Source: Candidatus Desulfofervidaceae bacterium
Lineage (GTDB): Bacteria; Desulfobacterota; Desulfofervidia; Desulfofervidales; Desulfofervidaceae
Assembly: GCA_027038965.1 (NCBI GenBank)
Contig: JALWFG010000016.1
Location: 172,191 to 236,190, forward strand
Direction: 5' to 3'
DNA: 64,000 nt
Position numbers and translations under genes: made by a program. Below are positions 45,667 through 54,814 of this stretch, piece by piece. The notes beneath the pieces are model-generated. The model saw nothing but the letters and a program-made list of their open reading frames with translations, was not told the DNA's origin and made no database searches. Every line of letters starts with the position of its first letter. Position 1 is the first letter of the stretch.

Positions 45667-48600
45667 ATTTTGGCAAAACCGCTTCTTTAAACGAATTTTT
45701 TTGGTCTTTTCTATTTTTATGGCAATGGCCCTTTTTTTTCTCTATTTGTTGCCAGCCTTTTTGAATCTGGAGGCCATTAAGAATCAGATAAGTCAGCAGT
45801 TGCAAAGAAGATATCAAATAGAGGTAAAAGTTGGCCGGCTTGAACTTCAGTTTGTGCCTAGATTTATTGTAAATTTGAAAGATGTTCAGGTAAAAAAAAG
45901 TGAAAATTCCTTTTATGCCAATCAGGTTACCATCTTACCCCATTGGGCTGCCTTATTACGGTCTAAATTTGAGGCCAATCTCTATTGTCAAGGATGGAAG
46001 ACCAGAATATTTCTGTCCTTTCAAGAAAAAAAGGGGCCTCCGGCAAACTGGGAGAAAATCAGTCAGAAGTTGTTTAAGCCCATTTTTATCAAAAAAATCA
46101 GGGCCTTAAATGGGCATTTGGAAGTTGTTGCGAAAAAAGATAGGGTTGATTTTCACTTTTTTGAAATCAATGCCAGCCTTGAGGGCAAACAAATTTTGCT
46201 TACTGCATCTTTTAATAGCTCATTTCTTGAATATGGAAATTTAGACCTGAGGGCTCATCAAACTGGTGGTATAGAGGGCAGATTAAAGGCGAAGGCGGTT
46301 AAATGGGACAAATGGCCACTTTTGTTTGCAAAGAGGCTTATCCTAGAAGAAAAACGGGATATAGAAGGTAGGGCCAATTTGGACATTACCTTTCATTATG
46401 TTCCCAAAGAAGAGGCCAATTTGGGATTTAGCCTTTTTTTCCCTTATATCCGTTTTAAGCCACAAAATTTGGTTTTGAATGATGGGATGGTTCAAGGCAC
46501 ATTTTCAAAGAGAGGCAAGCGGTTAGAATTAAGGTTAATCAGAGTTGAGATTAAGCATCCCCAACTTGAGGGAAGGGGTTGTTTTATTTGGCAAGATGGA
46601 GAAAAGATAGGATATAAATTTTGGGCCGAACACTTAAATATAAGCGAGATTAGACCCTATGCCTTGAAAATCTTACCAGAGAAAAAGATTACGCCCAAAA
46701 TTTTTCAAATCCTTGTAGCAGGGCAGATAAGACACTTTTCTATCTCTCATTTCGCCAGGGATATAGCTACCTTTAAAAAGGCAAAGACATTAAAAATAAA
46801 TGCTGTAGCAGATGGTGTAACCGTAAATATCCCAGGAGCAAATCTCATTTTATCTCAGGCCAAAGGGAAAGTTGCGGTTAAAAATTTGACACTTTATGGC
46901 CAGGGGATTCAAGGCCGGGTTGAAAATGCCAAGATAAAAAATGGACAGGTGACTATATGTTTGAAGAAAAAACCAGGCCAGGTGAGGGTGGAAACTGGCT
47001 TTGAAAGTCCCTTAAAAACAGGTTTGGGCTTGATTAAACACTTTGTAAAAGATGAAGGACTAAATCAAGAGTTTCAGCTTATTACCTCAGCCAGAGGAAT
47101 GGTAAAAGGCAATTTGCTTCTTAGGGGTACCCACCATCATGTAAGGGTAGAAATAAAGGGACAGATTCAAGGGGCCAAAATCACCTATAAGCGACTTCCT
47201 TATGATCTCAAAATAAAGAAGGCAGATTTTTGCTATAAATCTTCACACATTGGCTTCCAATCCTTAAATTTAGGTTTAAACCATTCATTTATAAACGATG
47301 CGCAAGGGGAGATAGATTTTTCTAATCCCAAGGATATTCATATTAGGGTAAGCCATCTCTTTGCCCTGTTCAACCTTAAAGAAATCTACCCCTGGCTAAA
47401 AAGACAAAGTTTCGGCCGATCCATAGGCCATGTCTTAGAAATAGGCCAAGGGCTCTTGGCAATAGATAACGGCCAGCTTTCCCTTTCGGTTTGCAAAAAG
47501 GAGGGGAGACTCCAGATTGATAATTTGACCTATCAGTTACCCTTTGATTTCAAAAAGGGAATAATTGCCTTTTCATTTTTGCCTGAGGCCTTATACCTTA
47601 AAACAGGCGAAGGGGAGTTTTTGACCAATAAAATTAAATTCAGCGAGGTAAGAGGAAAAACCCAAACCGGCCAAGAGCCCTTTCATTTAAATGGCGAGGT
47701 TATTGGTCTATTTTCTAAAAGGCCAGTTGTTAATCTTGCAGGCAGGGCAGAGATAAAAACGACGCTTTTTAGAAATTGGATTTATAAAATTGCCCATCTT
47801 CCGTCTGAGTTAAAAATCAAGATTCCCCTTAAAATAAGGGCATTTAGGCTTCATTTAGGCCCTAAAAAGGCCTCTTTTGAAGGCAATTTGATCTATCAAG
47901 ATGTAGGGTTGAAAGTGAATGTCTATAAAACTGCAAGGGGCCTTTTCTTGCAAAAGTTTGAAATTAAAGACCCTTTTCAGAGAGGAGTTGTTTCTTTTGA
48001 TTATTTTAATCCCTTTTTGGAGACAGAACAAAAAATTAAATTCTTCATTAAAGGAGAGATAACAGAAGGGTTGCTAAATAAAATTTTGGTGAAAAATCCC
48101 TATCCTTACTTTAGAGTGAGTGGTGATATGAAAGGCGTTATAAATTTGACGAATCTTAACAAGAGTCACATTAAAGGACGGCTTTGGGCCAAGGGACTGA
48201 AAAATATAATGTCCTCTTGGCTTTCAACTCTAAATCCTGAGCTAAATCTTAAAGAAGTTAAGTTATTTGCAGATGATAAGGTAATAAAGGTTCAAAAAAT
48301 AGAGGCCGTTTATAAACATAATCAGGTTGTGGCCGAAGGCAGGGTAGAATTTAAACCTTTGGCCGTTTTTATTTTAGGAGACTGCTATTCCCCCTTTCTA
48401 GATATAGAAGAGTTAGAATCTTTATTCTCCACTCATAAAAGCGAAGGGCAGGCATCTAAAATGCCTTTATTTTCCCAATGGGCTTTAAAAGGCAAGATGA
48501 ATTTTATGGTAGATGGTCTTAAGTATAGAGGTTTAAACTTAAATGATTTGAGCGGAATGCTATTATTTAACGGTCCCTCAAACATAAAAGTTGATGTTCA

Positions 48601-49312
48601 AAAGGCACATTACTGCGATTTGAGCCTGAAGGGTAGGGTTGAATTAAACCATGGAAAACTTAGGATTAGCTCAAGCTTTAGGGCCCATAAGGCCCAATTA
48701 GAAACGCTGATGAAATGCTTAATCAAGAAAAATCATCTTTTAGAAGGGACCTATAACTTGGCTGGATATTTTACGGCTGAAGGATACAGCCATCCCCTTA
48801 AAGAAAAATCAAAAGGAAAGATTTTCTTCCATTCTTCCCAAGGCCGAATTTATAAATTGACCCTGATGGCTAAGCTCTTCTCAGTGCTTAATGTTATAGG
48901 AATCTTTAAAGGCCATCTGCCTGATTTGGGAAAAGAAGGATTTGCCTACCAAGACTTTGAAATAAAAGGGGAGCTTAGAAATGGAGACCTTAAAATAAAC
49001 TCCCTGATTATAGACAGTCCCTCCATGAAGATTGTAGGGCAGGGCAAAATTAAAATTCCGGAATTTACGGCCAACTTAACCATTTTGGTAGCCCCATTGA
49101 GGACAATAGACATTATTTTAAAAAACATCCCTATTTTAGGAAAGATATTAACAGGCAAAAGTGGGACTTTTATATCTGTCCCTGTAAAGATAAAAGGACC
49201 ACTCCAGGACCCGGAGGTGCATATTTTAAGTGTCAAAACCATTGGAAAGGGAATTTTGAACCTAATGGAAAGGGTTGTTACCTTTCCAGTTCAAATATTT
49301 GTTCCTGAATAA
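45659..49312 (+). CDS. AsmA/YhdP-like envelope protein, giant
   Basis: A 1217-residue protein with an N-terminal inner-membrane anchor (FLVFSIFMAMALFFLYLLPA) and a long periplasmic beta-rich body of repeating strand-rich modules, typical of the AsmA-like superfamily (TamB, YhdP, AsmA) that forms lipid-conducting grooves across the periplasm. The N-terminal AsmA segment QRRYQIEVKVGRLELQFVPR is recognisable. A C-terminal AsmA-like domain (SMKIVGQGKIKIPEFTANL) precedes a short hydrophobic/proline ending. It probably supports phospholipid traffic to the outer membrane. It is the last of the EEP-rSAM-AsmA run. Confidence 0.8.
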   Translation: MVKFWQNRFFKRIFLVFSIFMAMALFFLYLLPAFLNLEAIKNQISQQLQRRYQIEVKVGRLELQFVPRFIVNLKDVQVKKSENSFYANQVTILPHWAALLRSKFEANLYCQGWKTRIFLSFQEKKGPPANWEKISQKLFKPIFIKKIRALNGHLEVVAKKDRVDFHFFEINASLEGKQILLTASFNSSFLEYGNLDLRAHQTGGIEGRLKAKAVKWDKWPLLFAKRLILEEKRDIEGRANLDITFHYVPKEEANLGFSLFFPYIRFKPQNLVLNDGMVQGTFSKRGKRLELRLIRVEIKHPQLEGRGCFIWQDGEKIGYKFWAEHLNISEIRPYALKILPEKKITPKIFQILVAGQIRHFSISHFARDIATFKKAKTLKINAVADGVTVNIPGANLILSQAKGKVAVKNLTLYGQGIQGRVENAKIKNGQVTICLKKKPGQVRVETGFESPLKTGLGLIKHFVKDEGLNQEFQLITSARGMVKGNLLLRGTHHHVRVEIKGQIQGAKITYKRLPYDLKIKKADFCYKSSHIGFQSLNLGLNHSFINDAQGEIDFSNPKDIHIRVSHLFALFNLKEIYPWLKRQSFGRSIGHVLEIGQGLLAIDNGQLSLSVCKKEGRLQIDNLTYQLPFDFKKGIIAFSFLPEALYLKTGEGEFLTNKIKFSEVRGKTQTGQEPFHLNGEVIGLFSKRPVVNLAGRAEIKTTLFRNWIYKIAHLPSELKIKIPLKIRAFRLHLGPKKASFEGNLIYQDVGLKVNVYKTARGLFLQKFEIKDPFQRGVVSFDYFNPFLETEQKIKFFIKGEITEGLLNKILVKNPYPYFRVSGDMKGVINLTNLNKSHIKGRLWAKGLKNIMSSWLSTLNPELNLKEVKLFADDKVIKVQKIEAVYKHNQVVAEGRVEFKPLAVFILGDCYSPFLDIEELESLFSTHKSEGQASKMPLFSQWALKGKMNFMVDGLKYRGLNLNDLSGMLLFNGPSNIKVDVQKAHYCDLSLKGRVELNHGKLRISSSFRAHKAQLETLMKCLIKKNHLLEGTYNLAGYFTAEGYSHPLKEKSKGKIFFHSSQGRIYKLTLMAKLFSVLNVIGIFKGHLPDLGKEGFAYQDFEIKGELRNGDLKINSLIIDSPSMKIVGQGKIKIPEFTANLTILVAPLRTIDIILKNIPILGKILTGKSGTFISVPVKIKGPLQDPEVHILSVKTIGKGILNLMERVVTFPVQIFVPE

Positions 49313-49362
49313 GTTTTAAGTTGTATTAAGGAAGGCTTTTGACTCAACATCAACTAATTTCC

Positions 49363-49391
49363 TTGACATTCTTTTAAAAAATCGTTATTTT
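49363..49391 (+). promoter_or_regulatory. Promoter of the second M23 peptidase
   Basis: TTGACA, a 17-base spacer containing a T-run then A-run, and TATTTT. The arrangement resembles the promoter in the 56-bp repeats at 35.5 and 36.4 kb. Confidence 0.55.
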
Positions 49392-49428
49392 TCTTGGCAT
49401 CATGTTTGAGAGTAGCAAGGGGGTATTC

Positions 49429-50289
49429 ATGCGAGAAAAGATAAAAATTGCCTTTCAAAAGGGAGAAAAGGGTTACTGTCTTCAAATTCCCATCCCGATC
49501 GTGGTAGGCCTATTTTTATTTTTGACTATTTGGCTTTGTATTTCTGTGTTTTCAATTCTAAAGCTTCAGGACTATTTTGCACTGAAGCACAAGTTGGTTG
49601 CTATGGAAAATGGGACTAAGGCTATAAGACAGCAATATAGTGAACAAATAGAAGTTTTAAAAACTACCTTGAACCAACTTCAACAGACAGAAAAGAGGTT
49701 GCAATGTCTGTTAAAAATGGGTTCTAAAGAGAAAATCCTTGAGGAAGCAGACCTAAGTCAGTTTGAAGAGGGTATGGGTGAAGTTGAGGATATAGATATA
49801 ATCAGAAAAAAGGTGGAAAAAAGCCTAGAAAGCATTGCCAGATTGCATGATTACCTCAAAAGACAACGCTCTATTTATCTGGCTACCCCTAAGGGATTTC
49901 CTACTGCAGGTTATATCTCATCGGGATATGGATGGAGAATCAATCCCATTACCCATCGAAGGGAATTTCATCATGGAGTGGATATTGCGGCCATGGAGGG
50001 CACACCTGTAAAAAGCACTGCCAATGGAATTGTTGTGTATGCTGGCAGGACAAAAGGCTGTGGCAACTTTGTGGTTATCAAACACGGTTATGGATATACC
50101 ACCTTTTATGCCCACTTAAGGCGTTACATCGTCAGAATCGGGCAATGGGTTAAGAGGGGACAGATTATAGGATATGTGGGGCACACAGGATTGGCCACAG
50201 GTTCCCACGTTCATTATGAAGTTTGGAAACATAAAAGGCGGGTTAATCCCTTACCCTATTTGAGAGGAAGGGTAAAAATAAAGGGGTGA
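49429..50289 (+). CDS. M23 peptidase with coiled coil (LytM-type)
   Basis: A 286-residue protein with an N-terminal membrane helix (PIPIVVGLFLFLTIWLCISVF), a coiled coil of about 60 residues, and a C-terminal LytM domain. Ligands are in GYGWRINPITHRREFHHGVD and GSHVHYEVWKHKRR, with FVVIKHGYGYTTFYAHL between, so it should be an active zinc endopeptidase or an EnvC/NlpD-like activator. The start is the ATG at 49429, with AGGGGG upstream; the frame extends nine codons earlier. It has its own promoter and terminator. Confidence 0.88.
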   Translation: MREKIKIAFQKGEKGYCLQIPIPIVVGLFLFLTIWLCISVFSILKLQDYFALKHKLVAMENGTKAIRQQYSEQIEVLKTTLNQLQQTEKRLQCLLKMGSKEKILEEADLSQFEEGMGEVEDIDIIRKKVEKSLESIARLHDYLKRQRSIYLATPKGFPTAGYISSGYGWRINPITHRREFHHGVDIAAMEGTPVKSTANGIVVYAGRTKGCGNFVVIKHGYGYTTFYAHLRRYIVRIGQWVKRGQIIGYVGHTGLATGSHVHYEVWKHKRRVNPLPYLRGRVKIKG

Positions 50290-50312
50290 ACAGCCTTTTA
50301 TCTGTCCACCCC
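50283..50312. terminator. Hairpin between the M23 and ilvD genes
   Basis: GGGGTGAACAG pairs with CTGTCCACCCC (one mismatch) around CCTTTTAT. It overlaps the end of the M23 gene and lies before the convergent ilvD end. Confidence 0.55.
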
Positions 50313-50336
50313 CTTGTGTAATTGGTGTGCAATTGG

Positions 50337-52001
50337 TTAGTATTTTAGTATAGCCCCTTCGCTGGCCGAGCTTACCATCTTGGCATATTTAACGGCATAT
50401 CCCTTGGTAATTTTGGGTGGAAGGGGTTTAAAACTGGCCCTTCTTTGGTTCAACTCCTCTTCAGAGACCTTCAGTTCTAATCTCCTTTCAGGCAGATTGA
50501 TTTCAATAATATCCCCTTCTTTTATCAATCCAATCGGGCCTCCGGCTGCGGCCTCAGGGGAGACATGCCCGATGGCTGCCCCTCTGGTGCCTCCGCTAAA
50601 GCGACCATCAGTAATAAGGGCCACCTCTTTATCTAATCCCATACCCACAATGGCCGAGGTGGGTGTGAGCATTTCCCTCATACCTGGACCGCCTTTGGGT
50701 CCCTCATAGCGAATCACCACTACATCGCCGGGTTTAATCTCCCCGCCCAAAATGGCCTTGGTGGCATCTTCTTCGCTTTCAAATACCCGGGCTCTTCCTG
50801 AAAACTGCTTCATCTCTTTATTGACTGCCGATTGTTTAATCACGGCTCCTTCTGGGGCCAGATTGCCATAAAGAATGGCCAATCCTCCTTCGGGTTCATA
50901 GGGATTGTCAATGGGGCGAATCACGGTTTCATCCTTATTTTGAGCCTGAGCAATATTTTCGCCTATGGTCTGGCCCGTTACTGTAAGGCAGTTAAGCGTT
51001 AAAAGTTCCTTCTTAGAAAGCTCCTTCATTACGGCGGGGATTCCGCCAGCCTGGTTTAAATCCTGGAGAAAGTGGGGTCCCCCTGGCCTTAGACTGCAAA
51101 TATGAGGAACTTTGCGGCTCATTTCATCAAAAACCTTTAGAGAAAGCTCTACTTCTGCCTCCTTGGCAATGGCCAGCAGATGCAGGACGGTATTGGTGGA
51201 ACACCCCAAGGCCATATCCACCGCAATGGCATTCATAAATGAGTTTAAAGTAGCAATATCGCGAGGTTTTATATTACTTTCAACCAATTTTACAATTTGC
51301 ATACCTGCCTTTTTAGCCAGTCGCACCCTGGCGGCCGAAACCGCTGGGATAGTGCCATTCCCAGGCAAGGCCATCCCAATGGCCTCACTCAGACAATTCA
51401 TGGAATTGGCAGTAAACATCCCGGCACACGAACCACATCCAGGACAGGCCACATTTTCTAACTCTGCCAATTCCTCTTCGGTCATCTTACCAGCCTTAAC
51501 AGCGCCTACCCCTTCAAACACCGAAATCAAATCTACCGCTTGACCACGCCACTCTCCAGCCAACATAGGACCACCGCTTACAATGATGCTGGGGATGTTT
51601 AAACGCATAGCGGCCATGAGCATGCCGGGGATAATCTTATCGCAATTGGTGACCAGCACCAAACCGTCAAATGGCTGTCCCATGGCCATAACTTCAATAG
51701 AATCGGCGATAATTTCACGACTCATAAGGGAATACTTCATCCCTTCGTGATGCATGGCCGTGCCATCACACATGCCAATCACCCGAAATTCCATTGGAGT
51801 GCCTCCGCCCATCCGCACTCCGGCCTTGACGGCCTCTGTAATGCGGTCTAGATGGATATGTCCTGGAATAAGCTCATTACCGGCGTTAACAACCCCAATA
51901 ATAGGTCTTTGTAACTCTTCATCTATATACCCCATGGCCTTAAAAAGTGAACGATGAGGTGCCTTTTCAAGCCCTTCTACCATCTTGCGACTCCGTTTCA
52001 T
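50337..52001 (-). CDS. ilvD: Dihydroxy-acid dehydratase
   Basis: Dehydrates 2,3-dihydroxy acids to 2-oxo acids in valine, leucine and isoleucine synthesis, with an Fe-S cluster. Cysteine ligands are in [28 protein letters not shown] and [17 protein letters not shown]; the active-site SIIVSGGP and the C-terminal [14 protein letters not shown] are intact. The length of 554 residues is normal. The start at 52001 has AGGAGG eight bases upstream. No other ilv genes are nearby. Confidence 0.97.
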   Translation of the reverse strand: MKRSRKMVEGLEKAPHRSLFKAMGYIDEELQRPIIGVVNAGNELIPGHIHLDRITEAVKAGVRMGGGTPMEFRVIGMCDGTAMHHEGMKYSLMSREIIADSIEVMAMGQPFDGLVLVTNCDKIIPGMLMAAMRLNIPSIIVSGGPMLAGEWRGQAVDLISVFEGVGAVKAGKMTEEELAELENVACPGCGSCAGMFTANSMNCLSEAIGMALPGNGTIPAVSAARVRLAKKAGMQIVKLVESNIKPRDIATLNSFMNAIAVDMALGCSTNTVLHLLAIAKEAEVELSLKVFDEMSRKVPHICSLRPGGPHFLQDLNQAGGIPAVMKELSKKELLTLNCLTVTGQTIGENIAQAQNKDETVIRPIDNPYEPEGGLAILYGNLAPEGAVIKQSAVNKEMKQFSGRARVFESEEDATKAILGGEIKPGDVVVIRYEGPKGGPGMREMLTPTSAIVGMGLDKEVALITDGRFSGGTRGAAIGHVSPEAAAGGPIGLIKEGDIIEINLPERRLELKVSEEELNQRRASFKPLPPKITKGYAVKYAKMVSSASEGAILKY

Positions 52002-52130
52002 TGCCATTCCCTCCTCATAAATCCTTTTGGTATTGTCCGAGTTTAAAACTTTTTATTGAAAAGACAAGGGTAAATCTTGACTTTAATTCCCTTTATCGCT
52101 AGCATGATAGCCATGAAGGACTTGAAGACA

Positions 52131-52913
52131 ATGTTATTTATCGCCTTGAAGGACTTTCTCTGCCAGATTTCGTCTCCAGCCAGGCCAGAAGAGGTTTGGC
52201 CCCAGATTGAGACCCACTCCCTGTTCAAGCGGTATTCCCGACAGTGGGAAAGGCTTTCTTCACGCCGACGCCGTAAGGCCTGGGAACAATTGGGAGCCCT
52301 AATCACCAAGGTGGGTTATGCCACAAGACCATATTGCATCAGATGCGGCGCCTGCTGTCGCCAAGGAAGCCCTACCCTTTACCAAGAAGATGCCTTTTTA
52401 CTTCACTCTGAAACCCTTTCTAAAAGGGACTTATTTACCCTTCGGGTAGGGGAGCTGGCCTATTCCAATGAAGAAGGCAGGCTAGTAGTGGTTAAAAAGG
52501 AGGCTATAAAAATCAAAGAAATTAACGGAAGATGTTGCATCTTCTTTGACGAAAAAAACCGAAGTTGCACCATTTATAAATTTCGCCCCCTGCAATGCCG
52601 AGTTATGGCCTGCTGGGACCCAGAGGGCTTCAAGACCCTGAGGAAAAAACGGCCTCTCCAGCGTAAAGATATCATCCCTGTCAAATATCCCTTATGGGAG
52701 ATTATTGCCAGGCATGAGAGGCGATGTGCTGTTACCCAGATGAGAACGCTCCTCAAACGGAATGACAAAGAAAGACTTCAGGAAATGGCCTATTATGACC
52801 TCCAGACGAGGCATTTTTTAAAAGAAAACTTTCAAATTAACCCTCAAGAAATGGATTTTTATTTAGGACGTCCGATCAGCACCCTTATCAGACTCTATCA
52901 AGGTGGGGAATAA
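52131..52913 (+). CDS. YkgJ-family cysteine-cluster protein
   Basis: About 260 residues with the YkgJ cluster RPYCIRCGACCRQGSPT followed by RCCIFFDEKNRSCTIYKFRP and LQCRVMAC, eight or more cysteines that are expected to bind a metal cluster (zinc or Fe-S). The biological role of the family is unclear. The start is uncertain: the frame is open from a TTG at 52077, and I use the ATG at 52131 because AAGGA precedes it. Its 3' end overlaps the convergent substrate-binding gene by 26 bp. Confidence 0.75.
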   Translation: MLFIALKDFLCQISSPARPEEVWPQIETHSLFKRYSRQWERLSSRRRRKAWEQLGALITKVGYATRPYCIRCGACCRQGSPTLYQEDAFLLHSETLSKRDLFTLRVGELAYSNEEGRLVVVKKEAIKIKEINGRCCIFFDEKNRSCTIYKFRPLQCRVMACWDPEGFKTLRKKRPLQRKDIIPVKYPLWEIIARHERRCAVTQMRTLLKRNDKERLQEMAYYDLQTRHFLKENFQINPQEMDFYLGRPISTLIRLYQGGE

Positions 52914-53730
52914 AACCATATTTTTGGTAAATTCCTTGGGCCTCAGGGGATACAATAAAATCAAGAAACTTTCGGGCATTTTCAGGATGCGGAGACTTTT
53001 TGAAGGTAGTAATATAATAATTTACCCTATCTCTCTGGTCCAAATCTCTGCCTACCTCTACTGCCTCTACCTTTAATCCCTTGCCTTGGGCCTCTATCAC
53101 CTCGGTTGCCCATACAGGTCCTACGTCAACCGTGCCCTTTTGGAACCGCAGAGGGGTCTCCCGATGATGCACGACCGTATAGATGGTAGTGCCTTCAGCC
53201 CTTTTTTCTTCCATAATCCGATAGACAAGCTCTTCTCCGCCGGCCTGTCTATACATATTTAAAATATGAAGGCCAATATCCTCTAACTCTGGATTGGGTT
53301 GAGAAATCCGTACTTCATCTCTGGCCAAATCCTGAACTGACCGAATCCCAAGAGGATTGCCTTGGGCTACCATCAAAACAATGCGGTTGTGAAGATAGAC
53401 TTTATAATGTCCCTTTTCTATTAAGCCGGCCCCTTCAAGCTTCTGCATGGCCTCTTCTTTTACGGCAGTATAGACATCAGGGATAGAGGGTAACAACCAA
53501 TTCCCAAACCTGGCTCCCCCGGATAGAATCTGCTTCAGCTCAAGCCCCGGGGGCAGGGTTTCGTAAAAAACACTTCTTACCTCTGGATATCTCCTCTTAA
53601 ACTGTCCCAGAAGTTCTTCCATTACCATAAACTGATTGCCTGCCATAAAAAGGATTAAATCGGCAGTCTCAAGGACTTCCGGATAATGGATATCCTGAGC
53701 CCTACTCTCTGGGATAATTAATGAACTCAT
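52888..53730 (-). CDS. Signal-less extracellular-solute-binding-type protein (ModA/WtpA-like)
   Basis: A 280-residue protein with a periplasmic-binding-protein fold of the molybdate/tungstate/sulfate type: LILFMAGNQFMVMEELLGQF opens the fold, and VDVGPVWATEV and FLDFIVSPEAQGIYQKYGF are typical later motifs. It has no signal peptide or lipobox, so it should be cytoplasmic, unless the true start is upstream and missing. No permease or ATPase genes are adjacent. It may be a ligand-sensing regulator or an orphan binding protein; an oxyanion ligand would fit with fdhD (Mo/W enzyme maturation) elsewhere in the window. Confidence 0.7.
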   Translation of the reverse strand: MSSLIIPESRAQDIHYPEVLETADLILFMAGNQFMVMEELLGQFKRRYPEVRSVFYETLPPGLELKQILSGGARFGNWLLPSIPDVYTAVKEEAMQKLEGAGLIEKGHYKVYLHNRIVLMVAQGNPLGIRSVQDLARDEVRISQPNPELEDIGLHILNMYRQAGGEELVYRIMEEKRAEGTTIYTVVHHRETPLRFQKGTVDVGPVWATEVIEAQGKGLKVEAVEVGRDLDQRDRVNYYITTFKKSPHPENARKFLDFIVSPEAQGIYQKYGFIPHLDRV

Positions 53731-53800
53731 CGGCCCCTCCCTGCCCTACTTTAAACCAATTTTAGCACCCAAGACCAACTGAGGGCAAGAAAAAATTGTG

Positions 53801-54084
53801 ATAGTTGATGGAGAAGGAAAGGTGGTAGAGGGAAAAGACTTCCTTAAAACCTACAAACTAGGCACTACGCACTAAGGACTAAAGCATTAAGAACTAGGCA
53901 CTAGGGACTAAAGACCAGTTAGATTTTGAATTTTGGATTAGGTCGCTCAATGTCAAACAGGGCTAGAGGCGAAAGGCAAAAGGCAAAAAAGGCGAAGGTT
54001 GCAAAGGTTATAAAAGCTGTAGAGGTTATAGAGGAAAAGGACTTTCCTTAAAACTTAATAACTAAGGACTAAGCACTAGGGACC
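53801..54084 (+). repeat. Dispersed non-coding repeat, copy 2 (double)
   Basis: Two tandem modules. The second (about 53921-54084) matches copy 1 in order: GAATTTTGGATTA, GCTCAATGTCAAACAGGGCTA, GGCGAAGGTTGCAAAGG, GCTGTAGAGGTTATAG, TTCCTTAAAACTTAATAACTA, and ACTAAGCACTAGGGAC units. The first module (53801-53917) has the TTGATGG, TTCCTTAAAAC and ACTAAGGACTA parts. It fills the 354-bp gap between the binding protein and the coiled-coil gene; I see nothing else there. Confidence 0.8.
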
Positions 54085-54528
54085 CTACAATAGCCCAAAT
54101 GACTTCATAACTTCAGCCAATTTCTTATCTGTTTTGGCCAGTTCTCTTAAGGCATTAATCAAACGACTATCTGTTTCTATCTTTTTAACGGCTGAATCTT
54201 TGGCCTTCTCTATCAGGGTTTTTCTGTCCCAAAAGACCAGACCCATCATGGCCACCACTAAACCGCCAAAAACCATCATCATAGTATTTATTATGCGAGT
54301 TAAATCACCAATGCGCTTATCTAATGAGTCAAATCTCTTATTCATGTCCTCAAACCGCTTATTCATCTCCTTTCTTAAGGCCTTTTGACCCTCTTCCAAT
54401 TTTGTTAACCTTTCCACGATCTCTTTATCTGTTAGACCCATGGTCTTTTGGTAAGAAAAGGCCTGTGAAAGGCCAACTGAGAAAAGAAACATTATGACTG
54501 CAAGGCCTATGATGCTCTTTTTAACCAT
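54085..54528 (-). CDS. Coiled-coil membrane protein, unknown
   Basis: A 147-residue protein with a signal or anchor segment (IIGLAVIMFLFSVGLSQA), a heptad coiled coil (KLEEGQKALRKEMNKRFEDM, then NKRFDSLDKRIGDL), a single membrane helix (TMMMVFGGLVVAMMGLVFW) and a charged cytoplasmic tail. Proteins of this plan are common in thermophilic anaerobes and have no known role. It is monocistronic; its stop abuts repeat copy 2 and the CRISPR array lies about 290 bp beyond its start. Confidence 0.6.
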   Translation of the reverse strand: MVKKSIIGLAVIMFLFSVGLSQAFSYQKTMGLTDKEIVERLTKLEEGQKALRKEMNKRFEDMNKRFDSLDKRIGDLTRIINTMMMVFGGLVVAMMGLVFWDRKTLIEKAKDSAVKKIETDSRLINALRELAKTDKKLAEVMKSFGLL

Positions 54529-54689
54529 TTGGCCTCCAATTTATTCATATCGGCTCACAGAATCCAGACCCGGACACTAAACCTTCTATATCCAGACCTC
54601 CTATTAAAAACATTCTAAAAATATTCTTGAAAAAATGCAAGTCAAAAATTTGTTTGGCAAGAAAATGCCAGATATTAAAAAAACATAGA

Positions 54690-54810
54690 GGGTTGATATT
54701 GAGTTGATAGGTTGATGGTGAAAGGTGAACAGTTGATGGTAGATTGGTTGAGTAGGTGAAGCTTTTTTACTTAAAAAACAGAGACTAAGGACCAGGAACT
54801 AAAGCACTAA
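54690..54810 (+). repeat. Dispersed non-coding repeat, copy 3 (partial), next to the CRISPR array
   Basis: Contains the TTGATGGT, CTTTTTTACTTAAAAA and ACTAAGGACCAGGAACTAAAGCACTA words of copies 1 and 2 in the same order. It stops 4 bp before the first CRISPR repeat. Confidence 0.6.
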
Positions 54811-54814
54811 CTTC

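Noticed and set aside
51112..51543. 143-codon plus-strand open frame
   Set aside because: Antisense to ilvD, a well-conserved gene.
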